Shown: positions 48,139 through 57,486 of the stretch, one piece after another
Layout: the number at the start of each line of letters is the position of its first letter
How positions within the stretch are numbered: position 1 is the stretch's first letter
From: Listeria costaricensis
GTDB taxonomy: Bacteria; Bacillota; Bacilli; Lactobacillales; Listeriaceae
Assembly (NCBI RefSeq): GCF_900183385.1
Contig: NZ_FXUT01000023.1
Coordinates: 441 to 64,440, forward strand
DNA: 64,000 bases
Reading direction: 5' to 3'
Position numbers and translations under genes: made by a program
The notes under the pieces: model-generated
Told to the model about the DNA's origin: nothing
What the model saw: the letters and a program-made list of their open reading frames with translations, nothing else
The model's database searches: none

Positions 48139-48235
48139 ACCGGGGGTTTGGGGTACTCCCCAACAAGCACATTTTCGTGCCGGCTTTGCAAAGCAAACCG
48201 GGAGGAAATGAGGAAAGTGGTACCACTTTCCTATG
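48139..48235. other. Candidate origin of transfer (oriT)
   Basis: Just upstream of the mobC start lies a GC-rich block of nested palindromes: TTGGGG/CCCCAA around TACT (48148-48163), GCAC/GTGC (48167-48180), GCTTTGCAAAGC (48183-48194) and a perfect 22-bp palindrome centred in GTGGTACCAC (48211-48232). Dense inverted repeats immediately before mobC-relaxase genes are the usual layout of oriT. The nick site cannot be placed. Confidence 0.6.
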
Positions 48236-48364
48236 CTTGCTATTCTTCCAAAAATAAAAACGTTAAAACGGAACAAATTTATTTTTATAAAAATCTTCAT
48301 TACTATTAGTTATAAATAATGATTTCTAGACAGTTCTTCTAAAATTTTTGTTTTAAATATAAAA

Positions 48365-48405
48365 ACCTCCTCATTAATACAGTCCAAAAAAACCGAAATC
48401 TGGCA
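48365..48405 (-). repeat. Inverted ~40-bp box, copy upstream of the mob operon
   Basis: Read on the minus strand it begins TTGCCAGATTTCGG and ends GGACTGTATTAATGAGG. It matches 51684-51722 on the plus strand with one mismatch over 39 bases. It may be a shared promoter/operator. Confidence 0.8.
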
Positions 48406-48535
48406 AAGTTCGTCAGAAAAAAATAACATTTTTTGTTGGCTAAGAAAAATACCCCTGCATATATATAATGCGAAAAAAGAGAAATTTGGCCATGCTTTTG
48501 CGAAAAACTTTCTCTAAACATCAAAAAACAGAATA

Positions 48536-48564
48536 TTGTGTCATTTTTCTTAAAATGGTATGAT
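48536..48564 (+). promoter_or_regulatory. Promoter of the first peptide-linked regulator
   Basis: TTGTGT (48536-48541), 17-base spacer, TATGAT (48559-48564). Start codon 34 bases further on. Confidence 0.6.
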
Positions 48565-48598
48565 AGTCACATGGGTAGAGCTAGGATAGGTGAATAAA

Positions 48599-49498
48599 AT
48601 GAAAGCAGTTCAACAAATTACAACGTTAGGCGTTGCGATTAAGGAATTACGAAAAGCGCGGAAATTATCACAAGAACGGTTAGCGGAAGAGATTAATATT
48701 CATCTCAATACAATTAAACGTATTGAAAATAATTCGTCTATTCCCGGAGCCGATACTTTGTTTAAAATCGCAGAGCGGTTAGGTGTGCCGGTAGACTATT
48801 TATATGCGTACACCAAAAGTAGTCAATACGAAAGCTTTGTGCGAATTAAACAATTGATTGAGTATGAGAATGTCAATAACTTCAATGTATTAGCGTTCCG
48901 GCAATATTTAGAGATGATTACAGAGCCTATGTACCAAACATTGTTGATTGCGGATAAACAGTGGTGTTTATATTATCAATCAATTTGTTTAGATTTTGTT
49001 GATCATGAACCAGAGAAAGCAAGCAAACTTCTTGAAGAAGCGTTATCTTTCACTTTCAATCCCCAAGCAACGATTTTTTCAAATCTGGAAGCACGCATTA
49101 TCACTCGATTATTACGATATAAACAAACAAGAGATGAATATTTACCATTTGCCCAAAAGATTTATGAATGGTATCGACAAGGAAATACGACGTTTATTCA
49201 AATCGAAACCTTCTTAAAACTGTGTAACGCGCTGATTATTATTTATGTTGAAAGTGAAGATTGGAATAATGTTTATCAAATTGCTTTTCACAATGAAAAA
49301 ACCGCGATCATCAAAGATTCCTGTATGTTTCTCATTAATTTTTGGTTCGCGCATGGGTTGGCACTTTATAAGTTGGGCAACCTTGTATCAGGTAAAGAAA
49401 AAATAACATCTGCCTTACAACTGGCAAAATGTTATCCGAATAAATTATTTTATGTAGAACTAGAAAAAGATATCGAAAGGTATGAAATCATCCTATGA
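48599..49498 (+). CDS. RRNPP-type regulator (XRE helix-turn-helix plus TPR-like domain), first of two
   Basis: 299 residues from the ATG at 48599 (AGGTG upstream). N-terminal XRE domain (about 12-68): IKELRKARKLSQERLAEEI and LNTIKRIENNSSIP. The rest (about 90-299) is helical repeats of the kind that bind signalling peptides in Rgg/PlcR/PrgX proteins. Its 3' end converges on a 13-codon ORF for a hydrophobic peptide; only a shared terminator lies between. It may sense that peptide and control the mob or recombinase genes (inference). Confidence 0.75.
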   Translation: MKAVQQITTLGVAIKELRKARKLSQERLAEEINIHLNTIKRIENNSSIPGADTLFKIAERLGVPVDYLYAYTKSSQYESFVRIKQLIEYENVNNFNVLAFRQYLEMITEPMYQTLLIADKQWCLYYQSICLDFVDHEPEKASKLLEEALSFTFNPQATIFSNLEARIITRLLRYKQTRDEYLPFAQKIYEWYRQGNTTFIQIETFLKLCNALIIIYVESEDWNNVYQIAFHNEKTAIIKDSCMFLINFWFAHGLALYKLGNLVSGKEKITSALQLAKCYPNKLFYVELEKDIERYEIIL

Positions 49499-49531
49499 AA
49501 AAAGCTGATATGTCGAGCATATCAGCTTTTA
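49497..49531. terminator. Shared bidirectional terminator between regulator and peptide gene
   Basis: AAAAGCTGATATG pairs perfectly with CATATCAGCTTTT around a 5-base loop. Confidence 0.88.
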
Positions 49532-49573
49532 CTAGTCAATCCAAAGAATGAACATTTGAAGCCATTTTAACAT
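49532..49573 (-). CDS. 13-residue hydrophobic peptide, candidate signal for the first regulator
   Basis: The ORF encodes MLKWLQMFILWID. It is preceded by GGGAGG at the ideal 8-base spacing and by an extended -10 (TGC-TACAAT, 49607-49599) with no good -35, as at activator-dependent promoters. It is convergent with the RRNPP regulator, one of the layouts known for Rgg-SHP pairs. The composition (two Trp, Phe, Leu, Ile and a terminal Asp) resembles short hydrophobic pheromone precursors. No homologue is recognised. Confidence 0.5.
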   Translation of the reverse strand: MLKWLQMFILWID

Positions 49574-49920
49574 GATGTACACCTCCCTTACAGTACACAT
49601 TGTAGCATGTCAAATCACCAAAACTAGACAGTTTACGGTCTGTTTATTGTAAGGTAACTATATACTTGTGTACTTCTTAGGTATAGAATAAGAGCCTACC
49701 CAGAAAAAAGCATTCACGATACAATAAAACTAGAGTTTGGAAGTATAAAAAATGAAGAAGAACTCTAGTAATCATAGGCATCTTGGCTAAATATTCATCT
49801 TTTATGTTGAAAGGAACTTCTTTTTTTCTTGCTTGCCTGTGATTGTGATTAACTCCGTTAATGGGGGGAATAAAAAAATAGCCATGATGATTTAAGTATT
49901 TCATCATGGCTATTTTCCAT
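49574..49920. other. Intergenic region between the two regulator modules
   Basis: Contains the promoter of the 13-residue peptide gene, with GTGTAC occurring twice around the ribosome site, and at 49877-49918 a hairpin. The stretch of about 49,630-49,870 has an open frame of 76 codons on the minus strand without a ribosome site or recognisable product, so I left it out. Confidence 0.5.
49877..49918. terminator. Terminator after the Rgg-type regulator gene
   Basis: AAAATAGCCATGATG pairs with TCATCATGGCTATTTT around an ~11-base loop, directly after the stop at 49921. Confidence 0.88.
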
Positions 49921-50811
49921 TTATATAGTGGAATAAGTCAGCTTCTTCCAATCATCTTGCATATCAAGTGAAATGTGTAAATATCCAAAACGCTCTAATA
50001 CTGTTGTCAACTCTTGTACTTTATTTTCCCCAGTTTCTCTATTAATTTTTTCTGTACTGTAATCATATTCAATTCGATGATAATCACATCTAATAATAGT
50101 TAATAAATCATTATCCAGTTTACACAAACTTTCTACCTCGTTTATAAGTTCCCTTGTCTCTTTTATTCTTCCGTTCAACCGCAAGAGCGTGCAGTAATTG
50201 AATAAAGCCACTTTTTTTATATGATGAATATTTCCATAGCCCTTATAAACTTCAAATACTTTCATTAGTCTGCTAAACACATAATCTAGGGTCGGAAAAT
50301 CAAATATGTAGAAAATATTTGTCATTAAAATTATATCGTAATAATACCAATTGTCTTTTTGTTCTAATTCCCCCCATATTTTTCTGAAAATATCTTGTGC
50401 ATCTTTTAATCTGCCTGTTTTCTCAAAAGTAATATAACCATTAATCACTAATTGTAAATTGTGAAGAAATTTATTAGGGCTACTTTTCAGATAATCTGCT
50501 ATTTCATTATCTAAGTTTATTAATTTGTTAATATTACCTGAATCTCCAACTTCTTTGAATTTATTAAGAAAAATTTGTGTATCGTCTAGTTGACGGTCTT
50601 TTAAAAGAAATTCAAATTCTGCTAATGAAATGGAGTATTTCTCCAATAAACGACAGATTTTTAGAAAGCTTGGTATATGCTCACCATTTTCTAGTCGATA
50701 TAAATGAGATCTTGATATTACACTTTTATCAATTTCTCGGCGCTCTATCCCTTGATCTAGTCTAATTGCTGTTAATGTTTTTCCTATCTTCATCTCTAAT
50801 TGCTCATCCAT
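49921..50811 (-). CDS. Rgg-type peptide-responsive regulator, second of two
   Basis: About 296-298 residues; three ATG codons stand in a row (50817, 50814, 50811) and the third has the best spacing from AGGAGG. The N-terminal helix-turn-helix (about 6-65: IGKTLTAIRLDQGIERREID, then SRSHLYRLENGEHIP) and the helical C-terminal region are those of Rgg proteins. It is divergent from a 15-codon ORF for a hydrophobic peptide, the standard Rgg-SHP layout. Likely target: the divergent peptide promoter and perhaps element genes (inference). Confidence 0.78.
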   Translation of the reverse strand: MDEQLEMKIGKTLTAIRLDQGIERREIDKSVISRSHLYRLENGEHIPSFLKICRLLEKYSISLAEFEFLLKDRQLDDTQIFLNKFKEVGDSGNINKLINLDNEIADYLKSSPNKFLHNLQLVINGYITFEKTGRLKDAQDIFRKIWGELEQKDNWYYYDIILMTNIFYIFDFPTLDYVFSRLMKVFEVYKGYGNIHHIKKVALFNYCTLLRLNGRIKETRELINEVESLCKLDNDLLTIIRCDYHRIEYDYSTEKINRETGENKVQELTTVLERFGYLHISLDMQDDWKKLTYSTI

Positions 50812-50906
50812 CATCATTGTCCTCCTTGTTATTTTCCTTTTTTTGAGACAATTTACTTTTTTATACTTTTCTAATGTTAGTATAGAAGTGTCAGGAGGTG
50901 AAAATA

Positions 50907-50954
50907 ATGTTTTTATTTTCTTTTGTTAAGGGTCACTTATTGATTGGAGCATAA
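50907..50954 (+). CDS. 15-residue hydrophobic peptide, candidate pheromone for the Rgg-type regulator
   Basis: Encodes MFLFSFVKGHLLIGA, starting 8 bases after AGGAGG. The promoter region has a TATAGA-like -10 (50881-50886) and a weak -35, and overlaps the regulator's own promoter in the 95-base divergent gap. A single Lys in a hydrophobic chain is like SHP precursors, which are trimmed to their last 8 or so residues outside the cell and re-imported by an oligopeptide permease. A hairpin follows 10 bases after the stop. Confidence 0.55.
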   Translation: MFLFSFVKGHLLIGA

Positions 50955-50963
50955 TCAGTAATG

Positions 50964-51006
50964 TTGAGCTATTTAATCGGCATCCCAACCAAAATAAATA
51001 GCTCAA
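50964..51006. terminator. Perfect 12-bp hairpin after the 15-residue peptide gene
   Basis: TTGAGCTATTTA (50964-50975) and TAAATAGCTCAA (50995-51006) with a 19-base loop. There is no T-run, so it may stabilise or attenuate the short transcript and not end it. Confidence 0.6.
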
Positions 51007-51113
51007 GCTAGTGGATTTCATTCATCCCACTATGTTTAATATAAAATTTATCATTAGTATTATCCAGTTAAAGGTACCTCCCAGCAAAAGAAATATGATT
51101 ATTTTTCACACTC

Positions 51114-51137
51114 TTGACACATTATACAGAATACTTG
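51114..51137 (+). promoter_or_regulatory. Promoter of the 57-residue protein gene
   Basis: TTGACA (51114-51119) with TATTAA about 18 bases downstream. Confidence 0.6.
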
Positions 51138-51168
51138 TATTAATATGGTATTTGAATGAGGTGATAAG

Positions 51169-51342
51169 ATGGAACGTCGAGAAGAAAAAGAAATAATCTC
51201 TATGGAATTTAACAATGAACAGTTTTCTTGTACCATCAAAATTAATCATGCCATGGTGAACAAACCTGCTATAAAGTCAGCAGAAGAAACAAACCCTGAA
51301 GACTCACAAAGCATGGATGCCGCAATTAACTGGCTTATGTAA
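51169..51342 (+). CDS. 57-residue protein of unknown function in the mobile element
   Basis: A small ORF with GAGGTG five bases before the ATG and a TTGACA promoter. It encodes MERREEKEIISMEFNNEQFS, then TIKINHAMVNKP and an acidic tail ending AINWLM. Charged and soluble; no family recognised. A small protein in this place could be an excision factor or a plasmid-type regulator. Confidence 0.5.
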   Translation: MERREEKEIISMEFNNEQFSCTIKINHAMVNKPAIKSAEETNPEDSQSMDAAINWLM

Positions 51343-51538
51343 TTATTACGTCAATGCCAGTTACATTTTTTTCAATGTGATTGGCATTGGGGCAATAGCT
51401 CCAATTGGTAAATCGTGGTGAATCTAGTCACTCATGGTTCCAAGTTTTCATTCATCTCATTTGCTGTCAGATGATTTGTGAACTCATCCCAATAATGATG
51501 TACCTGTCATTTATCACATTTTGTATATCTTGACAGCA

Positions 51539-51570
51539 CCGCCGGAAAATTATTTCCGGCGGCTTTTTTT
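51539..51570 (+). terminator. Strong terminator
   Basis: CCGCCGGAAA pairs with TTTCCGGCGG, followed by C and seven T. Confidence 0.88.
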
Positions 51571-51683
51571 GTTTATTTATATTTTTTCTCACAAACTTTG
51601 CCAGTTTGCTTGAAAAATGAATAGTATTTAATGAGGATATATTTTACCCTTTCTTCAAAAAAGTTCATTTTTCTAAAGAATTG

Positions 51684-51722
51684 TTGCCAGATTTCGGTTT
51701 TTTCGGACTGTATTAATGAGGG
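51684..51722 (+). repeat. Inverted ~40-bp box, copy upstream of the small TnpW-like and recombinase genes
   Basis: Plus strand TTGCCAGATTTCGG to GGACTGTATTAATGAGG, one mismatch from the reverse complement of 48365-48405. The two copies face away from each other around the regulator block. Confidence 0.8.
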
Positions 51723-51885
51723 GGGATTTTATTACTCGTTTCATTTTTTTTAGATAAATATGGCCAAAAGCATCGTAAAATGAATTATATATATGAGAGG
51801 GATAATCATATATCCTCTCCTCAAAAATTCCCGCTGCGTCCAAAACTGAGCTGTTTGGAGTAGTGATATAGGAGGTGATAACAAG

Positions 51886-52044
51886 ATGCCAGAAAATAAG
51901 CATGAAAAGACTGTCATAACAAATCGTCTATTAATCGGTAAAAAAGAATATGAGATTGTTTCGGCTTTTAACGAGAGTGCGAATGAAACATTTTCCGATA
52001 AGTTGGAACGCATCATTCTGAATGATTACCGTAAAACAAAATAA
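51886..52044 (+). CDS. TnpW-like small transposon protein
   Basis: 52 residues; AGGAGG lies 9 bases before the ATG. The C-terminal segment YEIVSAFNESANETFSDKLERII matches the pattern of small TnpW-type proteins that accompany large serine recombinases in Tn4451-like elements (VxFxxxSxET-xDKI-xxLI). Function unknown, possibly DNA binding in excision. It lies about 100 bases before the recombinase gene. Confidence 0.6.
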   Translation: MPENKHEKTVITNRLLIGKKEYEIVSAFNESANETFSDKLERIILNDYRKTK

Positions 52045-52076
52045 TGATCAGTTATCCGATCGGAAAGGAGTGTTAA

Positions 52077-53770
<1,694 letters not shown>

Positions 53771-53814
53771 CACAATCTTTATTATACTTCCTTAAGCGTA
53801 ATCTTCTTACCGGA

Positions 53815-53835
53815 TAGTTTTGTTTATTATAAGGA
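53815..53835. repeat. Right attachment site: inner arm and 7-bp core
   Basis: TAGTTTTGTTTATT (53815-53828) is the inverted copy of the left arm with one change; core ATAAGGA at 53829-53835. Confidence 0.75.
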
Positions 53836-54350
53836 GCTGGAATACGAATACCACTTTTGTATAATTCTCCGACATCAAACGAAAGATTGACCTGCCAGTA
53901 GTTTGTTAGAACCAGCAAAGTCGTGCTTTGTGGAAAAGTAAAAACAAGCGAATGACTGGCTTCATCGTACCGTTTTGCCACTGCGGTCGTTGTTGCCAGT
54001 GCTTCATTTTTATTTGAAATAGTCGAGAGTGGGTAGGTGACATCTCCGGTCAGCTTGCTTAAAAAGGCGGCTTGCTTCGTGGTATTTCCGGCAAGCTGGT
54101 CGCCGATTTCAGTTGGAAGCTGGATGATGATGACAGGCGTGTCGTTTAGTGTAAGTGACGCAAGCGGCGCATAACGATACGTCAAATTAACGATCGACTG
54201 GTTATATGTACCAGAAGTGGCGGTAGCTGTCATCTGACTGCTTCCTAACGAAATAACGGCTTCCACTTTTCGGCTGTCCATCTGGAAAATCAGCCCTATC
54301 ATCAAAAAAATGCTGAGCCACAGGACAATCCCCATTTTCCCCTTCCTCAT
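53836..54350 (-). pseudogene. N-terminal part of the WxL-operon surface protein, cut off by the mobile element
   Basis: From the ATG at 54350 (AGGGAG upstream) the frame encodes a signal peptide (LWLSIFLMIGLIF) and about 170 residues of a surface-protein domain ending KSGIRIPAPY at the core. The frame continues into element DNA for about 50 meaningless residues, to 53682. It is the missing start of the protein whose remainder lies at 40746-42331. The truncated product, if made, would be secreted and unanchored. Confidence 0.75.
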
Positions 54351-54660
54351 GACACTCCCTACTTTCCCCCCCTAAGTTAACCCCCTTATTCCCTTGCTAA
54401 AAGCTTATAAACGTTCATATTGTGCCAATTTTAGGGACTAAAAGCATGTGGGAGAGGAAAAAGTCTCAGCCTGGCAAAAGAGTATTTTCTATCTGCATGA
54501 TCAGGAATCCGCCTATTTGGAAGGTTTGCAGCTGTGTAAAATTACTTATAAAAAAATCTGAATAATCTTCAATTATTTTCATGCAAAAAACTGGAAGCAC
54601 TCGAGCGGCCGCCATTTATCGTAGCTTGCTCACTGAGCGTTTCCAGTTCTCTCTAAAGTG
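54351..54660. other. Region upstream of the interrupted WxL gene, with a possible gene remnant
   Basis: On the plus strand 54448-54561 is open for 37 codons from a GTG (VGEEKVSAWQKSIFYLHDQE and on) with no ribosome site. It looks like the end of an older coding region but matches nothing I know. A terminator fills 54588-54651. Confidence 0.35.
54588..54651 (-). terminator. Terminator of the PTS-SIS operon
   Basis: Minus strand AACTGGAAACGCTC pairs with GAGTGCTTCCAGTT and is followed by six T. The loop contains CTCGAGCGGCCGC in the plus strand. Confidence 0.75.
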
Positions 54661-55365
54661 TTAATACCGGAAGATCCGATCGGCATATTGATCTTCAAGC
54701 GCGAAATTGTATTCATAGCCGCCGTCAATGTTGGCACTCTTGTAGATTGGTGGCTCCACGCCTTTTGCGACTAGCTTTTCTACGGCTTCATAAATGACCT
54801 GTTGCAAAAGCAGGACAGCAGCAAATGAAGAGGTGCCGCAAATTTTGGCATCAAAGCCGTCCACAGAAAGTGCCGCGTCGCCAAATGCCGAGTGGTTGTC
54901 CAGCACGACATCTGCAAACTCATAAAGCAGCTTGCCGGATGAATGCCGTGAGGTGGAATTTTTGGAAATATCCAGTGCCGTCACGACGATCAGCGGGTTG
55001 CCTTGCGCTTTGACCCATTCAGCCAGCTCGATCGACAGTGGATTGCGGCCGGAGTTGGAGATCAGGAAGAACACGTCGCCAGGTTTCGCTTCCAGCCGGT
55101 GTGTCAAGAGGCCGCCCACCCCTTCGATCGATTCGTAGATGCCCATTGCCGGATCATGGATCACTTTTGATGGAATGAAGCCACCTGCCCGGCCGCAAAT
55201 TTCAATCGCCGCCGCATAGGAATGGCCGCTTCCGAACGCCTGAATGATGCCACCTTTTGCCAGACCGTTCGCTAAAATTTCAGCCGCTTGATGAATGGCT
55301 TCTGCTTCGGTCGCTTCCAGTTTACTCGTTATTTCCTTCGCTTTTTCAAAAAAGGCTAATGTCAC
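54661..55365 (-). CDS. SIS-domain sugar-phosphate isomerase-like protein
   Basis: 234 residues with a SIS fold: [23 protein letters not shown] (about residues 40-62) and [22 protein letters not shown] (about 102-123) form the phosphosugar-binding loops. [12 protein letters not shown] segment follows. It belongs with the SIS proteins encoded in PTS operons and most likely acts on the imported phosphosugar (amino-sugar or related). Last gene of the operon; 15 bases after EIID. Confidence 0.82.
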   Translation of the reverse strand: MTLAFFEKAKEITSKLEATEAEAIHQAAEILANGLAKGGIIQAFGSGHSYAAAIEICGRAGGFIPSKVIHDPAMGIYESIEGVGGLLTHRLEAKPGDVFFLISNSGRNPLSIELAEWVKAQGNPLIVVTALDISKNSTSRHSSGKLLYEFADVVLDNHSAFGDAALSVDGFDAKICGTSSFAAVLLLQQVIYEAVEKLVAKGVEPPIYKSANIDGGYEYNFALEDQYADRIFRY

Positions 55366-55380
55366 TTGATTTTCCTCCTA

Positions 55381-56205
55381 TCAGGTTCCTAAAATTTTTA
55401 AATTGTACAAGATAATCCCGAGAATCATGACAATAATAATCGCTTTTGATGAAGTCATTCGTTTGTGCCCTAGCATCGCATAGACGAGGCCTACCAAGAG
55501 AACGGGAATCAGTGCGGGCATGATTTGATCCAGCATGTCCTGCATTTTCAGTGTGACGTCTCCGGATTTATAGACGTAGCTGACTTTCGCGGTGATCACT
55601 GTCGGAATTAAGGCTCCCACAACTGTCACGCCTAGCAAAATAGCCGCATCGGTTAACGCGTTAAGTTTTCCCGCAAATTCATTGACAAGTTTGCTCCCTT
55701 GCCGATAAGCCACTGGTAGAAAAACGCACCGCAGACCGACAACCAAAATGTTGACGATGATCCAGAGTATCACACCCGCTACATTGCCCTGTTGACCCAT
55801 ATAAGCTGCAATCGAGCCAAAAATCGTTGGCAGAATAACGCCGAAAATCGTATCGCCAACCCCAGCAAATGGCCCCATCAGCCCCGTTTTCACGCCGACA
55901 ACTGCTTCTTTTCCCTGAATGCGTTCCTTTTCCTCAAGCGCCATATCAATCCCAAGAATGAGTCCGCCCATCATCGGATTCGTATTGAAGAACTGATTGT
56001 GCGTTTCCATCATCTGCTTTTGTTCATCTTCATTGGGATAGAGTTTTCGCAAGACCGGCAGCATTGTATAAAGATAACCTGTCGACATCATCCGTTCGTA
56101 GTTCCAGCAGATCTGGCTGGTCAAAAGCCAGCGCACATTGGCCGCCCAAAGGTCCCGCTTCGTGATCGCCTTTTCGACATCCATGTCAGTCTTCATATTC
56201 GCCAT
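55381..56205 (-). CDS. Mannose-family PTS EIID component
   Basis: 274 residues from the ATG at 56205 (MANMKTDMDV), with GGAG 7 bases upstream; longer in-frame starts lie in the EIIC tail. EIID signatures: ITKRDLWAANVRWLLTSQICWNYERM and NTNPMMGGLILGIDMALEE. It forms the membrane channel with EIIC. The gene overlaps the end of EIIC by 20 bases. Confidence 0.9.
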   Translation of the reverse strand: MANMKTDMDVEKAITKRDLWAANVRWLLTSQICWNYERMMSTGYLYTMLPVLRKLYPNEDEQKQMMETHNQFFNTNPMMGGLILGIDMALEEKERIQGKEAVVGVKTGLMGPFAGVGDTIFGVILPTIFGSIAAYMGQQGNVAGVILWIIVNILVVGLRCVFLPVAYRQGSKLVNEFAGKLNALTDAAILLGVTVVGALIPTVITAKVSYVYKSGDVTLKMQDMLDQIMPALIPVLLVGLVYAMLGHKRMTSSKAIIIVMILGIILYNLKILGT

Positions 56206-56986
56206 CTTCATTCTCCTCTCCACGTACCGCGCCGCCAGCAAGAGCCGGCTCAGCCTCCCGATAATTTTGCTTAAAGTAAATGATCGCTAGTGCAAAGCCA
56301 AGAAGCGCCACACCGAGCATCGGTACTTTCAAATAAGCCGCCGCAATAAAACCAACGATCAAATAGGCCACATATTGCTTGGTCGGCAAGTAGCGCAGCA
56401 AAATTGCAATCCCGACAACCGGCAAAATGCCACCGGCCACCTGCAAGCCACCCATCAGCCAATCCGGCATCTCGTCCAGAATAAAGTTTACGACGTCCTG
56501 CCCGAATGTAATCATGATGAAAACTGGCACCGCCCGTGAAAGTGCCCAAGGAAGCGCCCCATAGATCACGTTCCGCTTGACCGCCCGCACGTTGCCCGTC
56601 TCAATATTCCGGTCGATCCGATGCAGGAAGAAGGTGTTGGTAAAGCGTGCCAAAATGTCGAGCTGCACCATGAGAAGCCCCACCGGCACCGCCAGCCCGA
56701 TCGCAAATTCCGCATCCTGCCCGGAGATCACCGCAAAAACGGTTCCCACGATTGCCCCCGTTGTGAAATCTGGAATGGAAGCCCCGCCATACGTCCCCAC
56801 GCCGAGCACCATCAGTTGAAGCGTCGCCCCGATCGCCAGACCCAGCGTCACATCACCCATAATCAAGCCAGTAATTGTCCCCGTAATGACCGGGAAGTTC
56901 AAACCGATCACAAATGTCAGGGAATCCAAAATCGTACAAGCTGAAAGTAGTACCAGTAAAACGATTTGCCATACTGCAATATCCAT
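56186..56986 (-). CDS. Mannose-family PTS EIIC component
   Basis: 266 residues with about seven or eight membrane segments. Family segments: FPVITGTITGLIMGDVTLGLAIGATLQLMVLGV near residue 29 (quoted in parts: GDVTLGLAIGATLQLM) and GGASIPDF. The C-terminus is an acidic soluble tail (EENEDGEYED). GGGAGG precedes the ATG. It recognises the sugar. Confidence 0.9.
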   Translation of the reverse strand: MDIAVWQIVLLVLLSACTILDSLTFVIGLNFPVITGTITGLIMGDVTLGLAIGATLQLMVLGVGTYGGASIPDFTTGAIVGTVFAVISGQDAEFAIGLAVPVGLLMVQLDILARFTNTFFLHRIDRNIETGNVRAVKRNVIYGALPWALSRAVPVFIMITFGQDVVNFILDEMPDWLMGGLQVAGGILPVVGIAILLRYLPTKQYVAYLIVGFIAAAYLKVPMLGVALLGFALAIIYFKQNYREAEPALAGGAVRGEENEDGEYED

Positions 56987-57003
56987 TTTTGTTCCTCCCT
57001 TTG

Positions 57004-57486
57004 CTATTTAAGTAAACTAGAGAAGCTGACCGGATCCTCGCTTGGCACCATTTGCGCCGTGATTTTCAACCCTTTCTGCTGCAAGTAATCAAAATCTTCC
57101 AAATCTTTATCCGTGACGCTGACCGACTTTTTGATGGAACGACTGTCCTTTTTCGTCGACATATTGCCCACATTGATCACCGGAAGCTCCACCCCCGCAT
57201 CAACCAGCTCGCATAAAGCACGCGGCGATTTGGTAATCAGCATGACGCGTTGCCCGTCGTATTTGCCGGCTAGAATGTTTCGCGCTGCGCCCTGCGTCGT
57301 CAAAATACTCAGCTTGATGCCGCTTGGAACAGCCGTTTTGAGCGCGGTCTTCTCCAACTCATTTTTTACGACCGAATTATCGACAATCATGACGCGCGTT
57401 GCTTGTAGCGTGTTCAGCCACATGGTCGCCACCTGCCCATGAATCAGTCGTTCATCGATTCTGACGTGCATAATCCCATTTGTCAA
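57004..57486 (-). CDS. Mannose-family PTS EIIB component
   Basis: 160 residues. The phosphorylated His is in IDERLIHGQVATMW (about residue 15), the invariant EIIB signature. It passes phosphate from EIIA to the sugar in the EIIC/D channel. Overlaps EIIA by 4 bases. Confidence 0.9.
   Translation of the reverse strand: MTNGIMHVRIDERLIHGQVATMWLNTLQATRVMIVDNSVVKNELEKTALKTAVPSGIKLSILTTQGAARNILAGKYDGQRVMLITKSPRALCELVDAGVELPVINVGNMSTKKDSRSIKKSVSVTDKDLEDFDYLQQKGLKITAQMVPSEDPVSFSSLLK

Larger units (their letters stand above)
51343..51885. other. Long structured non-coding region before the recombinase genes
   Basis: Contains a hairpin CAATGCCA/TGGCATTG (51352-51389), a strong terminator (51539-51570), a degenerate box copy TTTGCCAG-N20-TATTTAATGAGG (about 51597-51636), the good copy of the ~40-bp box (51684-51722) and an AT-rich segment with a TATATATATG that resembles the one upstream of mobC. 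No gene seen. Confidence 0.6.

Noticed and set aside
49677-49907. 76-codon open frame on the minus strand between the regulator modules
   Set aside because: No ribosome site, composition unlike neighbouring genes, and its right end runs into the hairpin of the Rgg-type gene. Treated as non-coding.
54600-54620. CTCGAGCGGCCGC, adjoining XhoI and NotI sites, as a sign of vector sequence
   Set aside because: The 13 bases sit inside a well-formed terminator in continuous chromosomal context, with no other vector-like sequence nearby. Chance is the simpler explanation.
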